In this document: one piece after another, positions 50,641 through 61,686 of the stretch
How positions within the stretch are numbered: position 1 is the first letter of the stretch
Layout of the letters: each line of letters opens with the position of its first letter
Assembly (NCBI GenBank): GCA_009746045.1
Contig: RPFO01000648.1
Location: 1,161,521 to 1,225,520, forward strand
DNA length: 64,000 nucleotides
Direction: 5' to 3'
Source of the DNA: Mesostigma viride
Lineage: Eukaryota; Streptophyta; Mesostigmatophyceae; Mesostigmatales; Mesostigmataceae
Made by a program: the position numbers and the translations under genes
The notes under the pieces: model-generated
Told to the model about the DNA's origin: nothing
What the model saw: the letters and a program-made list of their open reading frames with translations, nothing else
Databases searched by the model: none

Positions 50641-51060
50641 GGTGGGCGAAGCCGCGAAACCGAACTAAGCAGTCTAAGCTAACTCTAAGCTAATCTAATC
50701 TAGAAAAACCCTAACTACTCTACTCAGCAAAGCGCCCCTTCCTCTTTTGGGGAGGGGCTTGCCCACAGGGGCTGGGGTGTGAGCCTGGACAATCGTCTTC
50801 CACCTCTTCTTGTTCTGCATAGCAGTCCAACCAAGCAAGAGAGAGCCTGGGAGTGAATGCGATGTTCAAACGTAGCTGGGACCACTAGGTCGGCCAGCAG
50901 CTGCTGGGGGTAGGTCATGGCATGTTTACCCATCTTTCAATTAAGGAATGTCCTTGGGGCCAGGCCAGGTCAGGATGTGCCGCCTTGGTTGGCCAAGCCG
51001 CTGGGCCCAGATGGCCTTGTTCTGCATCTTTTTCCATATCACGGAGAGGCCGGAGCCCCC
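50641..51060 (-). mobile_element. LINE 3' end, minus strand, degraded
   Basis: It aligns along its length with 13890-14230: AATCTAGAAAAACCCTAACT, CTTGTTCTGCATAGCAGTCC and ATGTCCTTGGGGCCAGGCCA. The frame is broken compared with the 14-kb copy. Confidence 0.75.
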
Positions 51061-51244
51061 ATGACCTCTTCTAGCTGCTCCTTAGAAGAATATACACATC
51101 AATCCAAAAACGCGTTTTTGTTCCCTGGTAATTATTTCAAGATAGGCTAATAGTCAGTTTGGCCTCAAATTTGGCACCAAGGTACCTAATCAGATATCTT
51201 ATGATGCCATGTGGTCAAAAAATTTTTTGGGAGTCGGCACCATG

Positions 51245-52010
51245 GTAACATGGTGACATTTGCTAGCAAAAAATACCGTATTTTCAGCACTTTCTGGCAT
51301 GTATGCATATATAATGACATCAAATGAACTCAGTTGGGCCTGGAACTTTGCACATGTTCTAAACACATCCCATGCAGCATGCCCACAAAGTTTCAGGCTG
51401 GTTGGATGACAAATTGGTGACAAATGCTAGCATAAATACCCAAAAAATGCAGTTTTTCATGGTTTTTTAAGGGTTTTATCACACATATGCATACATAATG
51501 ACACCAAATGAACTCAGTTGGGCCTGGAACTTTGCACATGTTCTAAACACATCCCATGCAGCATGCCCACAAAGTTTCAGGCTGGTTGGATGACAAATTG
51601 GTGACAAATGCTAGCATAAATACTCAAAAAATGCAGTTTTTCATGGTTTTTTAAGGGTTTTATCACACATATGCATACATAATGACACCAAATGAACTCA
51701 GTTGGGCCTGGAACTTTGCACATGTTCTTATCACATCCCATGCAGCATGCCCACAAAGTTTCAGGCTGGTTGGATGACAAATTGGTGACAAATGCTAGCA
51801 TAAATACCCCCAAAATGCAGTTTTTCAGTGTTTTCCAAGTATTTCATCATAGGTTTGCACATATATAAGACCCAAGTGGACTCAGTTGGAGCTAGAACTT
51901 GGCACATGTTCGAAACACATCCCATGCAGCCTGCCCACAAAGCTTCAGGCTGGTTGGATGACAAATTGGTGACAGATGCTAGCATAAATACCACAGAAAA
52001 AGCAGCTTTC
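51245..52010. repeat. 184-bp satellite, about four units
   Basis: ACTCAGTTGGGCCTGGAACT recurs at 51328, 51512 and 51696, with a diverged form at 51880: a constant 184-bp step. Small frames in it are artefacts. Confidence 0.92.
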
Positions 52011-52460
52011 TATTGTTCTTACAAGGTTTTCATGGCAATCATTCCACCTTGGTGTACAGAAGGTTCCAAACAACACATCATTACATTATGCATCATATTT
52101 ACAATGCAGGAAGGCATACTTGGGGGCACATGCCTATAGTACAATGCATTAATAACACACCTCTAGCCAGCTAGCTAGCTATATAGTGGCTAATGCCACA
52201 CCCGGGGGCACGTTCTCACGGCCCTGCTGCATCCTTTTCCTTTTCTTCTTCTCTGCATCTGACAGGGGCCTGCCCCCCATCTTCTCATCCACCAGCCTGG
52301 TGAGCACCCTGACGTTGGTGACTTGCGTCCGCTACCCTACCCCCATGGCACGCTTGGCCTTACGCTTGGTGAAGGTGGAGGGGTGGGTGCGACAGTTGGT
52401 CTGGGTTTTCATCACCCCCTTCCTCCAGTGCATGCGTGTGCTCCAACGCCTAAGCAGAGA
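52011..52460. other. spacer with short coding-like patch
   Basis: The stretch near 52210-52440 is GC-rich and could be an exon-like fragment on the minus strand (proteins around KRKAKRAMGVG), but there is no support beyond composition. Confidence 0.3.
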
Positions 52461-52462
52461 AC

Positions 52463-52493
<31 letters not shown>

Positions 52494-52570
52494 ACACACA
52501 CGTCGATCCCTTACCCACACACACACACACACACATACACATGTATCCACCCACCCATGCATACACGTAG

Positions 52571-52661
<91 letters not shown>

Positions 52662-53258
52662 GTCATACATACCCTCCCTCCCTCCCTCCCTCCCTCCCTC
52701 CCTCCCTCCCTCCCTCCCTCCCTCCCTCCCTCCCTCCCTCCCTCCCTCCCTCCCTCCCTCCTCTCCTCCCTCCCTCCCTCCCTCCCTCCCTCCCTCCCTC
52801 CCTCCCTCCTCCCTCCCTCCCTCCCTCCCTCCCTCCCTCCCTCCCTCCCTCCCTCCCTCCCTCCCTCCCTCCCTCCTCCCTCCCTCCCTCCCTCCCTCCC
52901 TCCTCCCTCCCTCCCTCCCTCCCTCCCTCCCTCCCTCCCTCCTCCTCCCTCCCTCCCTCCCTCCCTCCCTCCCTCCCTCCCTCCCTCCCTCCCTCCCTCC
53001 CTCCCTCCCTCCCTCCCTCCCTCCCTCCCTCCTCCCTCCCTCCCTCCCCCTCCCTCCCTCCCTCCCTCCCTCCCTCCCTCCCTCCCTCCCTCCTCCCTCC
53101 CTCCCTCCCTCCCTCCCTCCCTCCTCCCTCCCTCCCTCCCTCCCTCCCTCCCTCCCTCCCTCCCTCCTCCCTCCCTCCCTCCCTCCTCCCTCCCTCCCTC
53201 CCTCCCTCCCTCCCTCCCTCCCTCCCTCCCTCCCTCCCTCCCTCCCTCCCCCCTCCCT
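52461..53258. repeat. compound microsatellite: CA, ACGC, then CCCT (about 590 bp)
   Basis: CA tracts at 52465-52545, GCAC/ACGC at 52571-52660, then CTCC repeats from 52671 to 53258 with sparse phase shifts. The opposite strand is GGGA, strongly purine. Leu/Pro/Ser and Gly/Arg/Glu frames of more than 200 codons are artefacts. Confidence 0.97.
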
Positions 53259-54290
53259 CATTCATACACCCGTTCATTCATGCATGCAGCCGCTCATCAT
53301 TAACACGCCTCCGTTGGGAAACTCACGGGGTATGAACTATGAAACGGGCGGTAAGAAAGGAAGAAGGAGCCGCCTCCCCAACATGCCGCCCGGCAAAGGC
53401 AGCGATGGGCCGTCCAGGAGGGAAACACTGCGCTTTGCCTTGTACGCCGGGGTGCGCAGGCGACGTGCGGGCACTGTCGCGTGTAAATTTGCCTGCCCGC
53501 CCCAGTCCTTCTCGGAACGCCTCCCCAGAGCATGCCGTCATGGTAAGAGCTCTTTTCGCCCGTCGCCGGAAGCTTAAACCACAAGAATACGCCGGTTAAT
53601 GACCAGAAAATGGGGGGTTGTCGACGTTATAAACCAGTAGCTGTGGTTTTTCCCGCACCCCGAGCACACTCCGGACGGGGCCAGCAAGCCCCGCCCGCAG
53701 GATAAACACCGGGCGATGTTGCTGCGCCCAAGCGAAGTCATATAGCTGCAAGAAAAGACGAAAAAGCGATTAAAAGCACGACATGCAGTGTTGCCCCTGT
53801 CAGCGCTCCTATAATTCTCACTTTTTCGCGGAAGGGGCGTAAAAATCGGAAACGCAAAATTAAGGGAAATCCTACGCTGGGTTTCTTTAAAATGATGTAA
53901 GGAACTGGTAGAACGTGTTCGCTTCCACCGTCAATTAGTTTGGGCAACGAGACCTTACCTTAAAGATGCACGGGTCTGGTCGGACGGCGAGCAAAAACTG
54001 CGCCAACTGCGTGCTTGTCCTCGTTCACACCCAATACAGCAGCGTTTCGCGAGTTTTTTTGTGAATAATATTTTTCCCTATGACAATGCCGTTCGAACAA
54101 GCGAAATCCGGTACACAATGGCTTCGTATTCCGTGAGCAATAAATTTTCAGCTACCATAGCCTTGCACACCGAATTTCAGTCAACATTGCACGCGCGCAC
54201 CGAATTTCGTCAACTTTCGCGCGGGAATTACCGCGGAACGCCCCGGCGCTGCGCCGGATTGATGTGATACTAAGTGAGACAACTATATGA
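53259..54290. other. intergenic, nothing recognised
   Basis: No gene. A CTCCGTTGGGAAACTC motif at 53308 resembles 50588 (CTCCGTTGGGAGATC), possibly retroelement debris. Confidence 0.4.
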
Positions 54291-54600
54291 TCGAGACTGT
54301 TTCCAGCCCCGCCGTCTAGGTCATCTAGTCGCTGTACACGTAAGCCAGCCATAATTTCAATGCACAAGGCTATACATTTCCATCACCATTCATATACATC
54401 ATCCTGAACGACTCGAACACGCTGACAAGATAACGGCAGGCTCGAGCTGCCATGGTCCGGATTCTCCCGATTTCTGGCCTGCGCTGCAGTTGTCTCCTTG
54501 ATATGATCGAGACAACCAGCACAGACCCCAGAAATCTGGAGAATCCGGACCATGGAAGCTCGAGCCTTGCCGTTATCTTGACCGCATTTGTCGAGTCAGA
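54291..54600. repeat. dispersed repeat copy 2 with a fold-back arm
   Basis: 54291-54520 matches 13630-13860. Then 54530-54590 is the reverse complement of 54428-54485: GGAGAATCCGGACCATGG pairs with CCATGGTCCGGATTCTCC. This gives a hairpin with arms of about 55 bp around GTTGTCTC/GAGACAAC. Confidence 0.85.
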
Positions 54601-57260
54601 TCAGGTAGATACGTCAGACAGACTATAGCTGGCACCAAGCCCGCACTGCCCGGGCGTCTTGTCCGGACTCACCTTGCATGCCCCTGCATGGCTATGCGCG
54701 CTGGCCGGCCGGGCCGCCCGGCCTCCGTGGACATTCCGCGATAGGCTAGGCATGGCCATGTGCTACCCTCGACGGGGTGGGCTCACGCCCCGGGATGAGC
54801 CCCGTGCCGGGTTTGTCTGTAGTAAGGAGGCACATACCGTATTATGCTGCATGTACAAAAACAAAGGTTCCCCTGACGACCCCGCCAACTATGTACCGCG
54901 GAGACTGTCTGCATCCAGAGTGCGGCACTCAAGCTGTTCATGCGCATGATCCTCAACCGCCTTTGTTCTGCTCTCGACCGTCACCTCATGGGGAGAGTCA
55001 AAAAATGGGCTTTCGTCCCGGCCGGGCGCAATACCGTCATGCATGCATGGCCATCTTCGTCGCGCGCCGCATGCAGGTCTTCGAGTAAATCGCTCTCTTG
55101 CAACCTGGTGAGTTTCCCACCATCCTGATCTTCGTCGACTTAACCAAGGCTTTCGATTCTGTCCTCTGGGCCGCTCTATGGGCTGTCCTTGCTCGCGCTC
55201 GCGTCCCCACTCGATCCCGCCTGATAACCGTCATCCGCACGCTGTATGAGGGGTCGACCACAATTCGGTGCGCACTCAACATGGCTTTACATGTACCCCG
55301 CCATGTCCACTAGCTGCAGACCGGCGTCTGGCAGGGTTGCGCGATCCTGTCGCCGTACCTGTTTATTATTGTAGTGGATTATGTTATGCGCCAGGCACGT
55401 GCCTGCTTTGCTAGCACTGCTGGCCGCGCCCCTGGCCTAAGTAGTGATCACGAACCAGCTTGGGGAAGGGGGCCGACCAACAGGCAGAATTTACTATAGC
55501 TAGCTGCATGACCTCATTTATGCCGACGACATCACGCTCATCGAGAAGCCGGCGTCTGCCCAACTTTGGCTGGACTGCCTGGCGCTCGAGGCTTAGGCTG
55601 TTGGTCTAGAAATCAGCCCCAAAATGGAGGCCCTGGCCCTCGGCATGGCCGGGCCCGGCCCGCCCCCACTCCGCCTCATTAGACGACACCGAGGTCAACT
55701 AGGTAACCCTACTTCAGGCCGCTTCAAGCTGCTCGGCAGCTCAGCTAGTGGCTTCGGGACTGCGAGGACAACCTGACGACACGGATTGGCATGGCGTAGG
55801 CGCAACTCCATGACCACCATCGCTGGTGGAGCAACCCCACCCTACGTATACCCCGGCTCGTCAAGCGTGACCTCTTCAAGGTCGTCATTCTGACGATCCT
55901 GATCGACCTACGGCGCCGAGACCTGGACACAGTGTGACGCAGGAGCTGGATGGAGTCAACGTCTCGACGGCAACGTCGCCAAGATGCTGCGCAAGGCCCT
56001 TAAGATGCCCTTTGGTTTGCACATGAGTAATGAGGATTTGTACGCAGCCTGCATGATTTGCCCTATGTTTCCCACATTCTTATAGGCACAGGCGCCCTGG
56101 GCCCAACTAGCCGGGCACCTGCATGGCCAGCACAGATCAGGTACGAGACGCATAATATAATAGACTAGCTGGCACCAAGCCCTCCCATGCAGCCTGGACG
56201 TTATGTCCTCACCTGGCGTGCCCCATGCAGGCCGGGCCGCCGCGGCAGGGCCGCCAGGCATGGACTTTCCGTGATATAGACTAGGCATGGACATTGATGT
56301 GCTACCCTACTAGACGATGACCCGGGGCTCACACCCGGCGGGCAGCCTTCTGGTTTGTCTGTAATATGGAGGCAGATGGTACGCAAGGATAGATGGTGTT
56401 ACGCCTCTCACTTTCTCTCTCGTGATCACGACCTACCCAAGAGCCTCGCCTGACTTGACCTAATATAAACTAGTGAGGGTACCAAGTGTCAGATGAGGAG
56501 CTATATTGAGGATAAGACCTGCATGAGACGCGACAATTCAGTTCTCAATGCCTTCTTGCATGTACATCCGATTACAATTAATATGCCATACACCGATTCA
56601 ATTTAGGGTATATTACGAAGGAAACACCTAACAAGCCCGGCGTGACCCAAGCTAACTGATGTGTTAAGAATCCATAACACACGCCGAGTGCAATTCACGA
56701 ATTCATAACGACAACGGCTGCATCAATGACCGCCGACATGCGTGTATGCTCGGGCCGACATCGACCCTCGCCTAAAGGACCGACGCATGTCCAGATCTAT
56801 TAATCTATCTATGATAAGTACCACTACTAAAGTACGCAGCGCGGCGCGACTGCACCGGCCCACAGTACTATATGTACAATTGCCACGTCACAGGACCGTG
56901 CGACCACCGGCCGGTCAAAAGGTCCTAACTACACGCCGGTTAGCATAGGAAAGTCAACGGGCTGTTTGGAATGGCTGAGGCAACCGAGGTCCCAATTTAC
57001 GTCCGTAACAACAACAAAAGTTACACGACGCAACAGCTAGATGGCAAGTAGTGATGAAGGAGACCACCCCCAACTCTATGGGGGCTCCGCGTGTGACCGC
57101 GTATGGCATGCATCATAGCGATTCGGGCCGAGTGTCCACAACCCTGTAACTAGGACCTACTAGATAGCTTACATCAATGATCCATTCCATCGATCCCATA
57201 TTCCCCTCCCACTGAGGACTTATGCTCACGTGACGCAGTCACGTGTCTACTTTTAATTAA
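54601..57260 (+). mobile_element. LINE copy B, riddled with short insertions, split by a solo LTR
   Basis: It aligns collinearly with copy A from about 54838 (CCGTATTATGCTG) to the tail at 57250, but carries more than 20 insertions of 2-8 bp and many stops. Relics include GSPDDPANY, FDSVLWAALWAVLARARVPT and a YADD-coding segment near 55520. A 639-bp solo LTR interrupts it at 56397. Confidence 0.85.
56397..57035. mobile_element. solo LTR inserted in LINE copy B
   Basis: The 639-bp insert absent from copy A begins TGTTACGCCTC and ends GACGCAACA (TG...CA). GATGG flanks it on the left (56392-56396) and recurs on the right after an extra GCTA (57040-57044). This fits an LTR with a 5-bp target duplication plus a later 4-bp insertion. 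No internal region remains. Confidence 0.7.
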
Positions 57261-57264
57261 TTAA

Positions 57265-57540
57265 GATGACGCGTAAAGATAGGTGGCAGACAGTAATGAA
57301 GGACACCAGACCGGCCCGGCCCGGCCCATGCAGTCGGTCAGTCAGCACTTGGCTGGGGCCTCCGCGTGTGACCGAGTTTGGCATGCTTAGCAATTCGGGC
57401 CGTGGTGCCCGCATGCCCTATAACTAGGAACTAGATATAGCTACATCCATCCACCCCATCCCGCCATCTTGATTTCCCTGAGGACTTGTGCTCACGTGAT
57501 GCGGTCACGTGTAAATTAATTAATTATTTAACTGTCGAGT
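57265..57540 (+). mobile_element. LINE tail-only copy
   Basis: About 250 bp matches the LINE tail (CCTCCGCGTGTGACCG, GCTCACGTGATGCGGTCACG), ending in TTAATTAATTATTTAA. It is a severely 5'-truncated insertion directly behind copy B. Confidence 0.75.
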
Positions 57541-57667
57541 CGTTCAGGATGATTAAGTGAGACAACTAGTTAGGATTATGGAAATTCATGGAGATGCCGT
57601 GTTGGCAAATAGTAACGTGCGTATTGTCAAAAAAAATACGGCAATACATAGCTGCAGGCGTCGCTGC

Positions 57668-59006
57668 TTAATGGTGCTGGTGATGTAGGGCATGCCCTGG
57701 TACAGGTCCCGTCAATTGCGGACATGAGCAGCATATCCTACTCTGAAAATGGAACGCAGCATCATTGCTGGTGACCGCGCCGTCCAGCTTGCGGGCCAGG
57801 TCGGCGGTGAGGGTCCACGTCTCGGCGCCATACGTGAGAACAGGAAGGACGAGGACCTTGAACAGGTCCTGTTTCTCGATCTTGCCCAGGGGCTTGCGCC
57901 ATAGGGCCCGGTACTGGCGTAAAGCGTGCCAGGCGAGGGAGATGCGATGGTCCACATCAACCTCGCAGCTGGGGAGCATGCAGGCTGCCCAGCAGCTTAA
58001 CGCGGTCCCGATACAGGACTGGAGAGCCGTCTAGGAGATAGAGGGGCGGCGGTGAGTTGGTGAGCCCAACCGCCAGGGCCTCTGTCTTCTTGCTGACCTC
58101 AAGCCCCACTGCACGGGCCTCGAGAGCCAGGCAGTCAAGCCATGTCTGCACGTGCTCAGTGTCCTCAAAGAGGGTGGTGTCGTCTGCGTAGATGATGTCT
58201 GCCAGCCGAATCTCCGTGTCCGCACCGCCATGCCAGAATTTGTTAGCAACCTGCACTCCTGGTTCCCTGCCCAGGATGCGGGCAAATCGCTTGCGCGCCT
58301 GAATCATTACGTATTCGACAACAATAATGAACAGGTAGGGCGACAGCACGCAGCCCTGCCACACACCCTTCTGTAAAGGGCATGGGGGCGTGGTCCCGTA
58401 AGAAGTGCGCACCGAAGTGGTGGACCCTTCATACAGGTTGCGGATGACAGCAATCAGGGGGCGGGGGATCCGGAACAGCTCGAGGATGTCCCAAAGCGCA
58501 GGCCAGAAAACCGAATCGAAGGCTTTGATGAAGTCCACCAGCACAAGGTGCAAAGGGGACTCACCAGGCTGAAGGCGTTGCAGTTCCTCCACCAGTCGGC
58601 GAGTAGCGAAAAGCGCCTGTACTGTGTTGCGACCTGAACGGAAGCCGTGCTGTGTCTCGCTGAGGTGACCGTCCAGGGCCGTGCGCAGGCGGTTCAGGAT
58701 GAGCCACATAAGAAGCTTGAGGGGGGCACTTTGAATGCACACCCCTCTGTAGTTGCCGGGGTCGGCAGGCGACCCCTTGTTCTTGTACAGCATCGTGCGA
58801 AAACTGTGTTGCCAGGCCGCTGGAGGTGGTTGCGACGACAGCAGAAGGCGGTTGCAGATGTCCCGGAAGAGCAGCATAACACCTGTGTCCTCAAATTCGG
58901 CTGCAAGTTTTACAACTGCGGCAGGAATCTCATCGGAGCCGGTGGCTGCGTCATAACGCAGGCGCTGGACCGCCTCCGTGACCTCGCGAGAGGTGAAAGG
59001 AGGCAT
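57668..59006 (-). pseudogene. LINE reverse transcriptase (frameshifted)
   Basis: The 349-codon frame has the fingers and palm motifs MLYKNKGSPADPGNYRG, LVDFIKAFDS, GVWQGCVLSPYLFIIV and IIYADDTTLF (catalytic YADD). At 57957-57979 the frame shifts; compared with copy A (LLGSWLPDCEDD) a GCAT-type insertion changes LLGSWLP to LLGSLHAP. The continuing frame carries the thumb motif DLFKVLVLPVLTYGAETWTL. It would copy LINE RNA at the target site. Both halves are well conserved, so the break is recent. Confidence 0.88.
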
Positions 59007-59240
59007 GTCAGACGGGTCGCCAAGTGGGCCGACCAGCGGGGGGACTAGGTAGTCCGCCGCTGACCTAGGCGGGGCCGGGGGCCCAGCGGGGCCGGCCAGG
59101 GCGGCCGGGCGGGCGGCGGCTGGGAGCAGGGGTGGGGGCGGCGCCTAGCTGTCCCCACGACCTCGGCCGTGGCCGTGGCCCAGGTACGAAGCCGCTTGGC
59201 TGGGGCGGCGGGGACGTCGTGGCGGTGGGGCCGGCCGAGG

Positions 59241-59264
59241 CCGTCCGGGTGCCCGAGGCGCTTA
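59241..59264. repeat. 24-bp direct repeat flanking an insert, copy 1
   Basis: CCGTCCGGGTGCCCGAGGCG followed by CTTA. An identical copy is at 61061-61084. Confidence 0.9.
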
Positions 59265-61060
59265 TTGTCTATCTACCTGGAAAAAGGCCTCAATTGAGGC
59301 CTTTTCATAAATTGGGTGTTGCATGTAATTACAATGAGCCAACAAACTTTATTCCAAATATGAGTGAAGGCCATGCATTATTATGATTGTTTCGGGGTTC
59401 CCAGCACTTAACATCAGTCATATAGCCCTAATACATATTTAATTATGATTTAATAAAACAGGTTGTCGCTGCGATGGCACCATCAACACAACATGACCAT
59501 AGATACAAGCGACCAAAAGGCGTCAGTACTCAGTTCCATCTGCATGTAACGTGTCTTTTGGACCTTACGAGGTTCCCCCACGACATGGTAAGCATGGCAT
59601 GACATGGCATGCTCCCCAAGGGACCCCTCACACACACTTGCACGGCCGGGGCTGTCGCGCAGCACTGCAGGCAGCAATAGCCTGCCATGGGTATTGCACG
59701 TAACCATGAGGAATCCAAAGCCTCTATTACAAACACGCACAAGGATCATGCATTATAATGATAGGTGTGACCTTCCAAGCGCGTAGCTTCACTCACATAG
59801 CCCCAATATCTAGGTTGTTACGGTATATTATGACAGGGGTTTGCTGCCGCGGCAGCAGATGAACAGCACATGGCAAGATATACAAGCATAACTGGACAAC
59901 ATTTGCACAGCCTACTAGACCTCTTAGCTTGATTTCGGGCTTTGCAAGGGTTGCCTGAGACATGGCCAGCATGGCAGGAACTGCCATGCTTCTTATGGAA
60001 AGCAAACACGTCTATAAGGCGGGGGCCAGCCGCAGAGCACTGCACGAAGTACTGTAACCTGCCTTACGTCACATCGGCACTAGGCGCCGATAGGCAGCTA
60101 AAAACTGACGATATCACAAGCAAATCGATGCCATTACCTTACTACCACCAGGACGCACTTACCTTTCACACCCCTCACACCCGGGATCACTAGGCACGCA
60201 TATGCGCTGGCGCTGAACGTGGCTGCATTAGAAAAGCTGTTCAAGCTCGGCGTTTTCAAGTTGTCCGGAAGCGATGCAGCCCGCAAATCTGGCCGGACAG
60301 ACGCTCCATGCGTCGTCCATTGACGTATGAAAGCGGCTGCAGCGGCCTCACCAGCGCTGTTCGCATAATGGCGCTCCCATAGCTGGGGGCGCGCGCGCGT
60401 TTATTGTCCGCATCCCAGTTTTTCCTAGCTAAAAACACCCCTTCCTCTACCTACGGATCCACGCCAAAAGGCTCGAAAATAGCCAGTGCCCCTTTAGTCA
60501 CGGCTGCCCCAACATCCCCCCCCGCCGTTCCGCTAGTCTCTTCCCAGCATATCGAAGCACCGGCCTGCTGGCAGGCGCACTATCAACGCCAATTACGCCC
60601 CAGCTGAATTTCACTAACCTGGCATTCAGCACACAAATAACGACCCCACGAATTTAGAAATCGACTTTTGACCCATTTAGCGATCGGGCTAGCTTCACGG
60701 ATAAATTATCTACCCAACGAGCTCCTTACTGGTCGAAATGATGCACGAACGTGGCCATACGGTCTATTTTACTCGAGGCCGCCATGGTCGTGCATTCGTG
60801 AAAATTCGTCGTCCGGTTGCACGAAAGTGGCCAAAATAGGTACTTTTCCACCTCACATATCTTTCAGTAACCGTCGACCCCTGTCGACCCCAACGGGTCA
60901 GGACGCTCAGCACATATACCAGATTCGCGCCACTGGGGCCGGACGACCCATAGGACCGGTCCTTCCCGCCAAAATTACCGTCCCCATGTGACCTAGGTGA
61001 AAAAGGCCTCAATTGAGCCAAAAGGCCTCAATTGAGGCCTCTGGGTAAATGGACATTATA
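59265..61060. mobile_element. 1.8-kb insert of unknown class in LINE copy D
   Basis: Flanked by identical 24-bp direct repeats. Near each end is the palindrome AGGCCTCAATTGAGGCCT (59286-59303; also 61022-61041, with a partial copy at 61002-61017). Inside, two diverged tandem copies of about 400 bp (59370-59720 and 59750-60060) share GCATTAT...ATGAT, CATATAGCCC/CACATAGCCC and GACATGG...CATGGCA phrases. No transposase, poly-A or TG...CA ends. Confidence 0.7.
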
Positions 61061-61084
61061 CCGTCCGGGTGCCCGAGGCGCTTA
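61061..61084. repeat. 24-bp direct repeat flanking an insert, copy 2
   Basis: Identical to 59241-59264. Confidence 0.9.
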
Positions 61085-61093
61085 CTACCAGAA

Positions 61094-61682
61094 TTACCAG
61101 GCCCCCTTGCCGTCGTGCTTCTGCTGGCAGCTGCGCAGGTCCTTGACCATCTGCTGAGCATCTGCCTTCTCAGCCTGCTCGTAGGCGGCCCTCAGAGCTG
61201 CTTGCAGCCCAGGTTTGGCGATCGGATCTCTGTTGCGGCGGAGCATCTGCCTGGCGGCGACCACTGTCGGTGCGTGACGGTGGACAGCAAGCTGCCGGCG
61301 CGGAGGCAAGGTGGGGAGGGTGCGGGCAGCCAGGCGATACTTGGCAGCGACACCACGGAGGATCACTGAAATATCACCCGGCGGCGGAATGGCGTGTAAC
61401 TGCTGTCGGCTGCCCCGGGCGTCGAGGGCGGCCAGGAAATCATCCCTGTGCAACATAGCGGCCTGCTCTGCTGCTGACATCTTGTCGGCATCCTTCAGCA
61501 CAATCCGGAGCACCTTCAGATCTGGCTGAGGCGTCAGCTGTCGCGACGGTTTCACCCCAGGAAACCGCAATCTGATGCGAGCGAGCACGAGACGATGATC
61601 AGATTCCACCGTGCGGACAGAATCTTGCAGGACGCGAGCATCGACAACTGAGGGGCGCTGAGCCCAACGTGCGCAGACATAG
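61094..61682 (-). pseudogene. LINE endonuclease C-terminus and linker
   Basis: The frame from about 61682 reads [20 protein letters not shown], then SDHRLV (the final catalytic motif of APE-type endonucleases, Asp-His) and a long helical, Arg/Ala-rich linker ending KHDGKGAW. The endonuclease N-terminus is missing; the GGAT array begins immediately upstream and keeps the frame open artificially. Confidence 0.8.
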
Positions 61683-61686
61683 TGAC

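Larger units (their letters stand above)
57668..61682 (-). mobile_element. LINE copy D (APE endonuclease end, linker, reverse transcriptase), interrupted
   Basis: Minus-strand order: the end of an APE-type endonuclease ([15 protein letters not shown] near 61600), a linker to 61085, an inserted block (59265-61060), Pro/Ala linker, then reverse transcriptase 59006-57957 and its C-terminal part 57979-57668. The element is entered in frame by the GGAT array, which replaces the endonuclease N-terminus. This is the most intact LINE copy of the window. Confidence 0.88.

Noticed and set aside
52332-53303. Long Leu-Pro-Pro-Ser and Gly-Gly-Arg-Glu proteins
   Set aside because: Translations of the CCCT/GGGA array on both strands.
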